45,701 nucleotides of DNA, from positions 1 to 45,701 of IMG/VR virus record IMGVR_UViG_3300027573_000052. One strand, written 5' to 3'. This stretch comes from a virus. Numbering within the stretch: the stretch's first letter is position 1; each line of letters starts with the position of its first letter. Below the pieces are notes generated by a model. That model did no database searches. It was not told the DNA's origin and saw only the letters and a program-made list of their open reading frames with translations. A program made the position numbers and the translations under genes. Below are positions 24,493 to 34,306 of the stretch, in pieces.

Positions 24493-24846
24493 TTAACTAG
24501 GAGTGTCAATACCAGCGAGGGCATTCCATAGACTTCTAATCTGAGATTCCAAATCAATATCTGCTGCTGTACATGTGGAAGTCTCAGTTGCTTCATCGTA
24601 TGTAGTAAATGCTATGATATTTACACCCATCACAATCTGGGGACCAGCCATAGTAGCTGCGGCTTGAGGTCCACCGATAACTCTCTGTGCATAAAATGCA
24701 CGAGGCTGGTGATATGGTGTACTACCTGGTTCACTGAGAATGGAACCAGCTACGAAAGCTAACATAGCCGTAACACGTTCCATGAATCCACCCGGACCTG
24801 TATCACGGGTCAATCCCATCTGTTGAACTGAAACTTCTACGGCCAT
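24493..24846 (-). CDS. Hypothetical virion-region protein
   Basis: A 117-residue protein with AAGGAG before ATG. It has an N-terminal VSVQQMGLTRDTG segment, a hydrophobic helix (TAMLAFVAGSIL) and a beta-rich middle (IVMGVNIIAFTTYDE). The position between the fibre and internal virion genes suggests a structural component. Family not recognised. Confidence 0.6.
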   Translation of the reverse strand: MAVEVSVQQMGLTRDTGPGGFMERVTAMLAFVAGSILSEPGSTPYHQPRAFYAQRVIGGPQAAATMAGPQIVMGVNIIAFTTYDEATETSTCTAADIDLESQIRSLWNALAGIDTPS

Positions 24847-24856
24847 GTGAATCTCC

Positions 24857-26401
24857 TTAAACTACTGAGTAGGTGTACTGATAGAACAATGGCTCTACAC
24901 CGTTATGAACTGATTTCCACCGTAGTTCGATAGTGTTAGCAGGACCAGCGAATACAGTACCAGCTGATCCGAAAGCTGATGCAATACTTCCACCGGCTTG
25001 ATGATCCGCAGTGAAATTACTATTAACTGGTCCCGCTAGTCTAATCTGACAAACATTACCTACAACTACAGCAGATGCATCTACTTTACCCGATACAGTA
25101 ACTACATTACCTACTCTTATGAATTGAGCAGGACCAATAACAAGTGTGGCCATATTTGCTAAGCCACCGCCTGATGGGGTATAGTTTCCCCAGTTTAATC
25201 CCGTACCACCTTGATTAACCTGATCAACAAGTAATCCACCAGCACCTGTTCTAACTTGACCAGTACGACCAATACTAAGTGATCTAAGCCAATTACTTCC
25301 TACTGGAGTTATACCATCATCATCAGTTGGAGCGAATGCTAATACCTGTTGTGTCTGAAGTAGTACATAAGTCTGAGAACCTGATGGTTGTGCAGTCTCC
25401 CTCAAATGAATTCGGGCTGCTGGTGTGCCTCGAATATATAGTCCTTCAGAACTAGTACTAATGAATGAACCAGCAGTTTGAATAGCATTAGTAGCAACGA
25501 TATAGTTAAGAGATTCTAGTGCATATCCTTTAATAACACCATTCGCATCAATATTACCAACTCTATTAATTGTTACTCCTGGACCTGAAGTAGCATTCTC
25601 TGCATCATTTGGGAAATCGAAATGAATTAATTTCTGATAATGGTAAACTCGTGCTTTCTTTTCATTAGCGATTTCACTAGGATTATTCAGGATAATAGCT
25701 GGATGAGGAGTTCCAGTTAATTCTAACTGCGTAGCTGTAGATGTAGTGATAGTCTGTTTCTGAGTAAATACATTAGGCTGATTAGTCCATGCATTATTCA
25801 GTAGAGTGTCACCTCCACCTATTTGATGCGTAGCCTGATGTGGTCCTGCTGGTGGTCCTGTATCTCCGGTATCACCTTTCGGACCTTCTGGTCCAATAGG
25901 ACCCTGTATACCTTGTGGTCCTTGTGCTCCAGTAGAACCTGGAGGACCAGTTGCACCAGTACTACCCGGAGGACCTGGTACAGTAGATGCTGGACCTGCT
26001 GGCCCAATTGGTCCCTGTGGACCTGTAGGACCTGGAGGTCCTTGAATTAAGCCCGCATCAACCCATGCAGTACCATCCCATACCCATAGATGGCCATCAT
26101 CCTCAGTAATGTATCCATCTCCAGGTGTATTACCAGTAGGTGGTAGACTACCTGAATCAGGTACACTACCTTTAATAACTACACCAGTACCGGGATCTCC
26201 TTTATCTCCCTTATCTCCCTTAGTACCAGGTGTACCAGCACCCTTAGTAGCTAACTCTTCATTTATTACACGCTGGTATTGGGTTAATCTTTCAATTAAC
26301 GTCTGCAATACTTGATAATCAGCATTATCCTGCTGAGTTTGAGACAGGATGGCCTTTAGATCAGCAAACTGGGGCTGTACTCTAGGTTTCTGGAAGGCCA
26401 T
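24857..26401 (-). CDS. Tail fibre with collagen-like repeats
   Basis: A 514-residue protein. A helical N-terminus (1-55), likely the attachment end, is followed by Gly-X-Y triplets at about 56-71 and a longer run at 121-187, which form collagen-like triple helices. Between them is a [13 protein letters not shown] motif common in phage fibres. The C-terminal 300 residues are beta-rich, with repeated LYIRGT and VVTVSGKV strands, and probably carry the receptor-binding domain. Collagen-like phage fibres are normally trimeric. Its start overlaps the next upstream stop by one base. Confidence 0.88.
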   Translation of the reverse strand: MAFQKPRVQPQFADLKAILSQTQQDNADYQVLQTLIERLTQYQRVINEELATKGAGTPGTKGDKGDKGDPGTGVVIKGSVPDSGSLPPTGNTPGDGYITEDDGHLWVWDGTAWVDAGLIQGPPGPTGPQGPIGPAGPASTVPGPPGSTGATGPPGSTGAQGPQGIQGPIGPEGPKGDTGDTGPPAGPHQATHQIGGGDTLLNNAWTNQPNVFTQKQTITTSTATQLELTGTPHPAIILNNPSEIANEKKARVYHYQKLIHFDFPNDAENATSGPGVTINRVGNIDANGVIKGYALESLNYIVATNAIQTAGSFISTSSEGLYIRGTPAARIHLRETAQPSGSQTYVLLQTQQVLAFAPTDDDGITPVGSNWLRSLSIGRTGQVRTGAGGLLVDQVNQGGTGLNWGNYTPSGGGLANMATLVIGPAQFIRVGNVVTVSGKVDASAVVVGNVCQIRLAGPVNSNFTADHQAGGSIASAFGSAGTVFAGPANTIELRWKSVHNGVEPLFYQYTYSVV

Positions 26402-26712
26402 TATGCACCTGGATATGAAGTATAGATTTCCTTCATGTAAACTACAATTCGATTAATTTTAACGTATTCATTTAATTCTGTTAGTTGCAGTTCAAATGAT
26501 ACTCTTTGTCCAGTAAAATTTACAATTCTATTTGGTTGAATTCGTTCTTTAACATGTAATACAAATGGTACCAGTTCCTTATGGAGTACATAATCCATAG
26601 AATGAACTACCATAAGTAGATTACCAGAACCTACTGCACGTAATCGAAGAGTAGAAAAATGCTGAACATTTTCTCCACTTGAGCCTTCACTGGAAATAGC
26701 TCCTCTTGGCAT
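26401..26712 (-). CDS. Small beta-rich virion protein
   Basis: A 103-residue protein between the nozzle and fibre genes. It is rich in alternating hydrophobic and charged residues ([37 protein letters not shown]), pointing to beta-sandwich structure. It could be a fibre adaptor, given its location. No family recognised. Confidence 0.6.
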   Translation of the reverse strand: MPRGAISSEGSSGENVQHFSTLRLRAVGSGNLLMVVHSMDYVLHKELVPFVLHVKERIQPNRIVNFTGQRVSFELQLTELNEYVKINRIVVYMKEIYTSYPGA

Positions 26713-26714
26713 GA

Positions 26715-29099
26715 TTACTCTCCCAGAAAGGCAGTACGGACAGCTATTCTAATTGGAAAATCGTGTACAGATCCAGTTGATACATTTGCAAACTGATCAA
26801 ATTTATCTGTATTAGCAGGATCCATTATCATCAATCCTCCTCCAATGTTAGGTTCAGGAGGCTCGGGATAAGTACCTGGAAATGCATGAGGAGGAGCTGT
26901 AATATCAGATGGATATCCACTACCATCTGGCGGTGGCCAGATTTTACTACGTATCATTGGAAGATATTCTCGAAATACAAGTGGTCCGGGATAGGTACCA
27001 AGTATCAATTTATCTGTTTTAAACAGAACAATTGAATTAATATCTACCAAATCAAAATTCCACAATGCCCATCGAATATCCTTGGGATTCAATCCATTTG
27101 AATAATCAGCAAGTAGTAGGAGAGTCAAATCATCAGGAAAAGTCATCCAAATCTTTTTACGGATAGAATCATTAACTATACTTATTTTATGAAATTTATT
27201 CTTATCAAAGTGATTCCAAATATTTTCAATCTTCCAGCTCAGTTCCGGCCGCGCATATGTACCATTAAATAGCATTAATCCGGATTGACTAGCAGTAATT
27301 AGGTAATCAGTATTAACACCACCAGAATCCAATACTTCAGCTATACCATGTACAGGACAGCCAATACCTTCATCTACTGCTTCCACTGGTCCCCAAGTAA
27401 CAGGTTCATCTTCATTATCTACAACAGAATAAGTACGAGTTTGCTTGAACAGATAAAGAACATCACGAAATACTTCACAATGGGTGAGTGGATTTCCATC
27501 TAATGGTGTAATAATTAGTCCATCAATTTGATTAATTGATTCAGGTTCCCCCGCTGCACTCACCCAAGCAACTGATCTATTATCAGGTTTAGTGGTATCA
27601 TCTGTAATACCATCTGCTTTCTTAGTATAGCTTGGATCTCCTACAAGTACCATACGACTATGATATTCACCTAATGCTACTCCAGCAGGAATCTTACTAA
27701 AATTCTCTGTCAAATGAGATGCATCAGCTACTAGATCAGAATCATAGTAACTGACTGTCTTAGTAGTATCAGTATTATTCTCTATTGTTCCATTGGGAAT
27801 AAAGAAAAACTGATACCCTTTCTGATCTCCATTATATTCAGGGATTGCCTTAGTTGAAACAAGATGTCGTTTCACTACACGACTAGGTATAACAGGTGGT
27901 CCAACAGATTCAACTGGACCAACTGGAATATTACTAACTTTAACTCCATAGTTTTCACCTACATATGTATTTCCTCCAATAAACTGTGGCCCAGGCGCAC
28001 TTAAATAACCTGTATCAGTTTCAAAGACTACACCAACTAAGTGGAATCCAAGATCAGAATAATAAATAGTAGGTGGATTAGTTACAGGTGCAGCTACATT
28101 TTCTACTACTAATGCAGTTTTGAATGGAGCAGGTTCAGTACCAGGTACATAAGCTACAGTAAGATTTGCATCAGGAATATCAATTCTAATACTAGTAGTA
28201 AAATTATCATTAATAGTAATAGCTTCAAAGAGTGGAGTTCCCACACCAGGAGTATAAATATTTGCCTTACTCATGTAAATTACTCTATTTATCGTACCAA
28301 CATTTCCTACTGGAATACCAGTTAATTGAATTGCTTTATCTCCAGGTGCATATCCCACAGCAAATACTATTGGATCAGTACCTGTTGATGTTATACGAGG
28401 ACCAGCCATTCCCAAAACAGGACCAGCACCAGTGACAGATACTGCAAATGCATGTTGTCCCTGAGTAACTGTTCCTGCAAATGGACTGGTATAAGCTAGA
28501 AAGGGTTCATTCCATCGAGTAAATCCACCACTGTTAGTGTTAGAAGGAGCTTCTCCAGAGGCAGGACGTGCCTTTATTGTAGTTCCAACAGGTGTACCGG
28601 GTGGACGATAGTATACATAAACAAATTCTCCGGGTAGACCTAGAGAATAGTTTGTACCAGCTGTATCAAGAATAGTTCTGAATGGAGTAATATAAGCTCT
28701 ACCAGCTATTGAAATGAATCCAAAATCTTCCATTCCCATGTGTACATATGTAACAGGAGTAGTAGCAGGAAAAACTTCTTTAGGACCAATAGTAAGAATA
28801 AGGTATACTTGATCTGGAGCCACCACATGATAGAGTTTACCTCCATCAGTTAACACAAGGAGAGTTTGACCATTTTGTGTAGTATAATTGTAAACACGTT
28901 TAGTTTTCTTAATATCATCTTCAAATAAATTAGTTTTATAAGGCTTAACAGCCTGACGAGTTTCAATTCCTGAATGAATGAATTGAACATTATTTGCTAA
29001 TAGAAGATGATCTTTAGGACATGACTCATCATCACCTCTAGACCACAATCCATTAAATTCTTCAATTACAACTGGGTTATGTTCCCGAACCTTGCCCAT
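26715..29099 (-). CDS. Putative tail nozzle / tail tubular protein B-like
   Basis: A 794-residue beta-rich protein beginning with EEFNGLWSRGDDESCPKDHLLLANNV. An N-terminal 'GLxxR...P..ha..a.N' segment of this type is typical of P22 gp10 / T7 gp12-like nozzle proteins, which form a beta-propeller ring below the adaptor. Segments such as YSDLGFHLVG, VAWVSAAGEPESINQIDG and TRTYSVVDNE are propeller-like. The length is close to T7 gp12 (about 794). Placement next to the adaptor supports this. Identification is by pattern and context. Confidence 0.72.
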   Translation of the reverse strand: MGKVREHNPVVIEEFNGLWSRGDDESCPKDHLLLANNVQFIHSGIETRQAVKPYKTNLFEDDIKKTKRVYNYTTQNGQTLLVLTDGGKLYHVVAPDQVYLILTIGPKEVFPATTPVTYVHMGMEDFGFISIAGRAYITPFRTILDTAGTNYSLGLPGEFVYVYYRPPGTPVGTTIKARPASGEAPSNTNSGGFTRWNEPFLAYTSPFAGTVTQGQHAFAVSVTGAGPVLGMAGPRITSTGTDPIVFAVGYAPGDKAIQLTGIPVGNVGTINRVIYMSKANIYTPGVGTPLFEAITINDNFTTSIRIDIPDANLTVAYVPGTEPAPFKTALVVENVAAPVTNPPTIYYSDLGFHLVGVVFETDTGYLSAPGPQFIGGNTYVGENYGVKVSNIPVGPVESVGPPVIPSRVVKRHLVSTKAIPEYNGDQKGYQFFFIPNGTIENNTDTTKTVSYYDSDLVADASHLTENFSKIPAGVALGEYHSRMVLVGDPSYTKKADGITDDTTKPDNRSVAWVSAAGEPESINQIDGLIITPLDGNPLTHCEVFRDVLYLFKQTRTYSVVDNEDEPVTWGPVEAVDEGIGCPVHGIAEVLDSGGVNTDYLITASQSGLMLFNGTYARPELSWKIENIWNHFDKNKFHKISIVNDSIRKKIWMTFPDDLTLLLLADYSNGLNPKDIRWALWNFDLVDINSIVLFKTDKLILGTYPGPLVFREYLPMIRSKIWPPPDGSGYPSDITAPPHAFPGTYPEPPEPNIGGGLMIMDPANTDKFDQFANVSTGSVHDFPIRIAVRTAFLGE

Positions 29100-29830
29100 T
29101 AGAAGCCTCCGCGCATTTTATATGCAGCCCTAAAGGGACGGTGACGAGTCATAATCTGCTGACGACCCTTATTGTTGATGCTATCAATCATTTCGAGCGC
29201 ACGTTCAGCTTTTGCATCAAGGATTTGCGCGCGTTCAGTATTCTCTCCAATGAACTGAGACGCGTATGATGCAGTCTTATAGGCTAGAAATGAACGTGAA
29301 TTCATACTTCCCACAAAAGCAGCGGGATCTATTTCACTAATAGAATAGTTGAAGTCTCTAATATATCTCAGTTGAAGTTCTATACGTGTATTAGCACCAA
29401 AGGGATTGAAGTAAATAACCTGATTCTCCCACGCCCAATACATCAGTCTATCACTTCGAGGAAATCGAGGAAGAAACTCTACTCGTGTCATTGGAATGAA
29501 TGGAGCATGAATATCTCCAGCCACTCTCTCCCCAATTTCCTGAATTTCAACTAGATCTGCTGGATATTTTGGATCATTCACACTATCTTCTGGATAAAGA
29601 GCACTCTGAGTAGTCTCCAAAATCATCTGGAGAATAGGATAAGAAGTAGAAGTCTGAATAGTGGGAGAACTCTGACTATCTACTAGAGATAGAGTCAGTT
29701 CATCTAGAGCCATCCGCAAGAATGGCCCCAGAACCGCATAGGTGTAATCTGTCTTAGCTGGATCGTTCAATAGTATAGCACTACGATCCATTATCTCGCC
29801 GGCAGTGACGGATGAAGTGCTAACAGGCAT
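29099..29830 (-). CDS. Putative head-tail adaptor (P22 gp4-like)
   Basis: A 243-residue, largely helical protein directly upstream of the nozzle gene and coupled by TAATG. It starts with an MDRSAILLNDPAKTDYT segment and has a central beta part (RIELQLRYIRDF). The C-terminus is basic (RHRPFRAAYKMRGGF). The order adaptor then nozzle and the mixed helix/strand content fit the gp4/gp11 adaptor family of short-tailed phages. No sequence signature proves it. Confidence 0.6.
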   Translation of the reverse strand: MPVSTSSVTAGEIMDRSAILLNDPAKTDYTYAVLGPFLRMALDELTLSLVDSQSSPTIQTSTSYPILQMILETTQSALYPEDSVNDPKYPADLVEIQEIGERVAGDIHAPFIPMTRVEFLPRFPRSDRLMYWAWENQVIYFNPFGANTRIELQLRYIRDFNYSISEIDPAAFVGSMNSRSFLAYKTASYASQFIGENTERAQILDAKAERALEMIDSINNKGRQQIMTRHRPFRAAYKMRGGF

Positions 29831-29839
29831 TGATCTCTC

Positions 29840-30106
29840 CTATGCAACAACAGTTACAGTGTAAACACCAGCTGCAACGGCAACAACGACTGTAGCTGTA
29901 GGAAGAGAAATGTCAAAGTCCTTGACATCATCACTTTTCCCGTCAGCAGTAGGAGGAAGAGCAACATTAGACTGATCGACCTGAACAGACATAACCTTAC
30001 CAACCAGATCAAATGTAACTGATTCCACATCCAGAATATTCAATGCAGTTACTTGACTAGCTGGACCAGTCTTCGCCGTGACTACTACTTTGTGTGGAGT
30101 TGTCAT
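29840..30106 (-). CDS. Small beta-rich virion protein
   Basis: An 88-residue protein. The start at 30106 is set by a clear GGAAGGA ribosome-binding site; the longer ORF runs into the preceding gene. It is Val/Thr/Ala-rich with repeated beta strands (HKVVVTAKTG, VTFDLVGKVMSVQV, TATVVVAVAAGVYTVTVV). This could be a small decoration or connector protein. Family not recognised. Confidence 0.65.
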   Translation of the reverse strand: MTTPHKVVVTAKTGPASQVTALNILDVESVTFDLVGKVMSVQVDQSNVALPPTADGKSDDVKDFDISLPTATVVVAVAAGVYTVTVVA

Positions 30107-30125
30107 GTTTTCTTCCTTCCTATAA

Positions 30126-30821
30126 CTACTGAGCAAACGTGAGATTGAGCTTCTTAGCCAACTCTGGATCTGCAATTGCCTTACAGGTCTGGCAAATCGG
30201 AAACTGACCGTTACGGAGTGAACCACATGCAATGCAACGTACCAATTCAGCAGTCTGAATGTCACTCAACCACGGTTTATTCGTGATATTGAGTTCACGA
30301 CAAGCCACACGCGCATCAGTCGAGATAGCAAGTGGATTTCCATTCGATCTAGACCACAGAATATCAGCGATACGGATCAATTCCATGAACCATCGCTTCT
30401 GATTCTCTCTTGCACGAAGAAGTAGAGGAGAATGATCCTTCTTGATCTTCTCTACTGTGTACTCACCAGGAATATAGAACAATCCCGGCATCATATCATC
30501 CAAATTGCATGCAAGAAGACCATTACAATAGTCTCTCACGATACTATCTGCAATCTGAATACTTGACACAGGGATTTCTAGGAGAGGCTGATTCTCATCA
30601 ATCTCACGCCACCAACTAGAGGTTCCAACTACTAGTACTGATGGATTTTCAAATGTACCAGCAGGCAATTCAAAGAATCCAGGTGAAATAGTTGGCTTTC
30701 TTTCAGTAATCTGCTTAGGAAGAATCGACACTACAGTCGATTTATCCATTGGATTAATCTCGGCACGAATAGCCCGACGATTAGTCTGAGCAATTCCAGG
30801 AAATTCACCTACTACACTCAT
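30126..30821 (-). CDS. Structural-region protein with C-terminal zinc ribbon
   Basis: A 231-residue protein. A mostly helical and beta body is followed by CIACG (about residue 194) and CQTC (about 211), a zinc ribbon, and a short helix. It lies among the connector genes, overlapping its upstream neighbour by one base. Zinc ribbons in this place are unusual. Possible roles include assembly or DNA contact; none can be assigned. Confidence 0.6.
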   Translation of the reverse strand: MSVVGEFPGIAQTNRRAIRAEINPMDKSTVVSILPKQITERKPTISPGFFELPAGTFENPSVLVVGTSSWWREIDENQPLLEIPVSSIQIADSIVRDYCNGLLACNLDDMMPGLFYIPGEYTVEKIKKDHSPLLLRARENQKRWFMELIRIADILWSRSNGNPLAISTDARVACRELNITNKPWLSDIQTAELVRCIACGSLRNGQFPICQTCKAIADPELAKKLNLTFAQ

Positions 30822-31357
30822 TAGTTTACTCCCTTGTAACTAGATGGAACTACAACACCCTCTTTATAACGAAGCGCATCACCTACTTCGGTCTCATTTC
30901 CGAATAGTTCTTCATGCAACTTCGTAAGTCTCTCTTCTTTAGCTTCAATTCCCACATCAGGATCTACATACTTCTTAAGACTTGTCTTACCCATCGCAGC
31001 GTAAAGAGTATCGACGATTAGTTTCGTCGGTTCCCACTTAGGTGGAAGTGGATTACCTGTTGCATCCACATAAACCCACAATGGCTCATAACTCAATTTA
31101 ACGCCCGCGAGTTCCTTGATTTGAAAATCTGGTACTACTACTAGACGTTCCAATACATAGGCATTTTGAATGTAATTGTACTTACGTACCTCTCGAACAA
31201 CGGGAGTCAATAGCTGAATCCCGTTGTCGAGAGTATCCATCATTCGCTTCTCTACTTGATCAGGAGCCCATACTATCTTAAAGATAGGCATACCACTCGA
31301 AGAGTCAAGACCGAAGTGATCAATGAGCTGCTGATTGAGAGAAACGATAGGGTCCAT
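30821..31357 (-). CDS. Hypothetical head/connector-region protein
   Basis: A 178-residue protein with a mixed pattern: a strand segment (PIFKIVWAPDQVEKR), several charged helices and a PLWVYVDATGNPLPPKWEP motif. It is encoded between the capsid-associated protein and the zinc-ribbon protein. The motif FKIVWAPDQVE(K)R resembles hypothetical proteins in related uncultured podoviruses, as far as I recall. Function unknown. Confidence 0.6.
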   Translation of the reverse strand: MDPIVSLNQQLIDHFGLDSSSGMPIFKIVWAPDQVEKRMMDTLDNGIQLLTPVVREVRKYNYIQNAYVLERLVVVPDFQIKELAGVKLSYEPLWVYVDATGNPLPPKWEPTKLIVDTLYAAMGKTSLKKYVDPDVGIEAKEERLTKLHEELFGNETEVGDALRYKEGVVVPSSYKGVN

Positions 31358-31366
31358 TACTCTTTC

Positions 31367-31666
31367 CTAGATGACAGTGATGCCACTAACAATGGCCCAC
31401 TTATTGAGACGCTTCATGTAGACCAAAATAATCATGTTGACAGTGGAACCAATTCCCTGAAACACATTACCAGTATTACTGATAATGATTGGTCCACCTA
31501 CGGGAACCAGAAAGCACAGTCCACTATGTCCACCACCAAATGCGGGAACGATATTGTCAATCGTTACACCTGTACTGATTAGGTGAACAATATCTGTCTT
31601 AGGACTGATAGTAGCTGCTGCTGATAAAGTACCTTCACTCAACTTGGTCGTAATTCCTGGAATCAT
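31367..31666 (-). CDS. Small beta-rich capsid-associated protein
   Basis: A 99-residue protein with AGAGG 6 bases before ATG, immediately downstream of the major capsid gene and separated from it by a hairpin. The beta-rich body (IVHLISTGVTIDNIVPAF, GLCFLVPVGGPIIISNTGN) ends in a strand (KWAIVSGITVI). Size, place and fold pattern suit a head decoration or head fibre protein. Inferred from context. Confidence 0.6.
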   Translation of the reverse strand: MIPGITTKLSEGTLSAAATISPKTDIVHLISTGVTIDNIVPAFGGGHSGLCFLVPVGGPIIISNTGNVFQGIGSTVNMIILVYMKRLNKWAIVSGITVI

Positions 31667-31700
31667 CTTGAGCCTCTTTCCCCACCACCGCCATGAAAGA

Positions 31701-31773
31701 GTAGGTGGATGCTAGCTTCTCACGTGAGGGAGTATGAATGTGACACGTGAGCCCAGTCCAAACATCCACCTAC
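31701..31773 (-). other. Nested hairpin between capsid and downstream gene
   Basis: GTAGGTGGATG (31701-31711) pairs perfectly with CATCCACCTAC (31763-31773), 11 bp. Inside, CTCACGTG (31719-31726) pairs with CACGTGAG (31744-31751), 8 bp. No T-run follows on the - strand. It might attenuate or process the transcript after the capsid gene so that capsid mRNA is the most abundant. Confidence 0.6.
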
Positions 31774-31777
31774 AAGA

Positions 31778-33028
31778 CTAGTAACCTACAGGTACCGCGA
31801 GGGTATCAATGTACGAGCAGGCTGCAGGATTAGACACGAATGTCTGCATCCCAACAACCATGTAGAAGATCTCAGCCGCAGCCACACCACCAGATGCGCC
31901 ACGAATCTCGAAGATCTTCCTTCCATCAGTAGTGTAGAAGCCGATGGGGAGAATCTCACCACGACCCCACACTTCATCGACAATGAAGTCGATACGTGTC
32001 TTATCCCAGTTGTATGATGCCTTCATACTAGCACCAGCCAACTGCATGTTGTTTCCAAAATACATATTCAGACCTTCTTCTTTGGTCGTCTTCTGAATAA
32101 TGGAAACAAGCTGACCGATCTCTTCATACGCCTGCATCTGGCAGGGGTGCAGCCAAGCAGTCGGATTGAAGTTATTGTCGATACCCACACGATTACCGAT
32201 CTTATTGATCGCCAAACGTGGGAGTGGCAGAGTAAGACCGGCGCCTCCAGCGTTCACACGATTGGCACGAATCTCAGGCGTAGTGCTACGTGAGAATCCA
32301 AGCCATGTGCCCGCACTAGCATTTGAATGGTGATATGGCACACCAAACAATCCGGGGAGTGAAGCAGGAGCAGCAAGACCAGCTGTCACAATCTTATCGG
32401 TAGGCACCGTACCAGCGACAAGAGGAGCAACGGTAATAGTCTTGTTCTCTACATCCCACTGAGTAATCGTAGTGGTAAAGCCTGCACCACCACGCTGAGT
32501 AGTGAGAGTAGCGTCCCAAATACTAACAGTCTGACCAAACCGCATCAGACGCGCACCGAATCCATCCGTCGTCAGAGTGATGACACCAGCAGCATAAGTG
32601 GTAACAACACCAATTACACCATCACCAACCTGCATCATCTGACTATCCAACTGCCGACGCATTTCATCCAATGCGGTAGCAGTCAGACGACGAACACTAT
32701 TGACGATAGCCTTACGAGCATCGTCAGTAGCCCACTGTGTCAACTTGGTGTACTCAATGTTCTCACTCAAGAACACGCAGTTGAGTACAGCCTTATCGAA
32801 GGTAGGCCCACCACCTCGTCCCAGATCTCCACCATCTGGATTGAAGTACTGGAAGCTACCTCCCGGACGAAGTTCCAGAGGCACGCGCATCTGGCGATGG
32901 GAGATCTTCTCCACATCACGCTTCTTGATGTTCGCGTAGAACTTGTCATCACGATCGAACAGGACACGTACCTTCGGGATTACGTGCTCAAGTTCGAGTG
33001 CTGCAACCTGAGATTCAACAACGGCCAT
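31778..33028 (-). CDS. Major capsid protein
   Basis: A 416-residue protein with AGGAG before ATG. Order scaffold-capsid, length and abundance-type codon use fit a HK97-fold major capsid protein: an N-terminal region (VLFDRDDKFYANIKKR), a long helix (ARKAIVNSVRRLTATALDEMRRQLDSQ, about 103-130) that matches the spine helix, then a beta-rich stretch with insertion-like sequence, and a C-terminal hydrophobic strand. No protease gene is next to it, so maturation cleavage is uncertain. Confidence 0.85.
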   Translation of the reverse strand: MAVVESQVAALELEHVIPKVRVLFDRDDKFYANIKKRDVEKISHRQMRVPLELRPGGSFQYFNPDGGDLGRGGGPTFDKAVLNCVFLSENIEYTKLTQWATDDARKAIVNSVRRLTATALDEMRRQLDSQMMQVGDGVIGVVTTYAAGVITLTTDGFGARLMRFGQTVSIWDATLTTQRGGAGFTTTITQWDVENKTITVAPLVAGTVPTDKIVTAGLAAPASLPGLFGVPYHHSNASAGTWLGFSRSTTPEIRANRVNAGGAGLTLPLPRLAINKIGNRVGIDNNFNPTAWLHPCQMQAYEEIGQLVSIIQKTTKEEGLNMYFGNNMQLAGASMKASYNWDKTRIDFIVDEVWGRGEILPIGFYTTDGRKIFEIRGASGGVAAAEIFYMVVGMQTFVSNPAACSYIDTLAVPVGY

Positions 33029-33037
33029 TTTAGGCTC

Positions 33038-34306
33038 CTACTTGTCAGACATCAACACATCGAGTGTAGACATACTACGTGGTATGTCCGAGGCTTTACG
33101 AAACTTTCCACTAGATGGCCGTGGAGATGATCCACGAGCAATTGGGCCTTTCTTAGAGGCCATGAGATCCTGATTACTATCTGATCTTTCTCGCAAGGCT
33201 TTATTACGTGCCGATTTGATTACGCTTGGCAAGAGCGTCTTAGCCTTACTGAGATATGCAGACTTAATACGATCAGTAGATTCCTTATCAAATCCTGACT
33301 TGAATGCACGTTCCCAGAGTTTATCAAGCATACCTCGAAAACGTGTATCCTGACCAATCAGGTCTTCCAGCTTATCAAATGCTTCCTTTGTTGCATGTTC
33401 CTTCACATATTCGGTCATCGTCTTATTAGGATCAATATGACCGTCAATCGTGGATCTCAGCACATTGTCAGCTCGTGTCTGCAAATCATCCCTCACATTA
33501 GTGAAGGTGTGCATGACCTGCTGCTGTCTCTCTTGCTGAACTTGCTGTCTAACCTGTGTAACCTGGGGATCAACTGGTTTAGATAATCTACCTGGTGGTG
33601 TAAACTGCTGTGAACCAAAGATAAACTGATTCAATACATTTGCAGCAGCTGTAAGAGGCGCACCCTGATCACCTAGATTACGACCCTCTCGAACCATAGT
33701 GATGATAGTGTCCTTGATGACATTACCAAGCACATGGTAGTAAGCCTGCTGATCTACCTTCCTCAGTGTTGGAAGGTAATTATCAGCGATCTTATTGAAT
33801 GCCTCATCATTTTCAGCCTTAGCAGCCTGAAGGAACATGGTGATGTCACCATTCATCACCTGCTTCTCTGCTGCATCTAGAATCTGAGCCTTCTCTGCAC
33901 TGATTCGCGCATCCTGAATAGTTGGGAATACTTCGGTGAACTGCTGTTCACGGTAGTATGCCTTCTCTAGATATGGAAAATCCTTGAAGAGAGTTGGATA
34001 CTTAGCAAGAATTTCCTTACGCCTAACAGGAGTAGTGAGTTCGAGATCTTCCTCAGATGGAAGTTTAATTTCTTCTTCAATTTCCTTCAGTTCATCTTCG
34101 TCTTCTGATTCCTCTTTCTCAACAGGAGGTGATGAATCATCATCATCATCCAAATCGAGAGGTTCTTCCTTAACTTCTTCATCATCGGCATTGAGAAGTT
34201 CTAGTGTATCAAGATCTTCTGACGTACCTGTGGCATCAGGAATACTAGCACCACCACCTTCTGGACTCATAAATACTCGAAATAAATTATTGAACTGTAG
34301 GTTCAT
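33038..34306 (-). CDS. Scaffolding protein
   Basis: A 422-residue protein. I chose ATG 34306, where AGGG lies 5 bases upstream; ATGs at 34318 and 34270 are alternatives. It is very acidic over residues about 15-95 (runs of Asp and Glu), then helical and charged, with a Gln-rich segment (QVRQQVQQERQQQ) and a basic, Ser-rich C-terminus. Position between portal and capsid and this composition are typical of podovirus scaffolds. It overlaps the portal gene end by about 20 bases. Confidence 0.82.
   Translation of the reverse strand: MNLQFNNLFRVFMSPEGGGASIPDATGTSEDLDTLELLNADDEEVKEEPLDLDDDDDSSPPVEKEESEDEDELKEIEEEIKLPSEEDLELTTPVRRKEILAKYPTLFKDFPYLEKAYYREQQFTEVFPTIQDARISAEKAQILDAAEKQVMNGDITMFLQAAKAENDEAFNKIADNYLPTLRKVDQQAYYHVLGNVIKDTIITMVREGRNLGDQGAPLTAAANVLNQFIFGSQQFTPPGRLSKPVDPQVTQVRQQVQQERQQQVMHTFTNVRDDLQTRADNVLRSTIDGHIDPNKTMTEYVKEHATKEAFDKLEDLIGQDTRFRGMLDKLWERAFKSGFDKESTDRIKSAYLSKAKTLLPSVIKSARNKALRERSDSNQDLMASKKGPIARGSSPRPSSGKFRKASDIPRSMSTLDVLMSDK

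Noticed and set aside
25800-26050. Repeats in the fibre gene as a CRISPR or tandem repeat element
   Set aside because: They encode Gly-X-Y triplets in frame, so the periodicity is explained by protein sequence.
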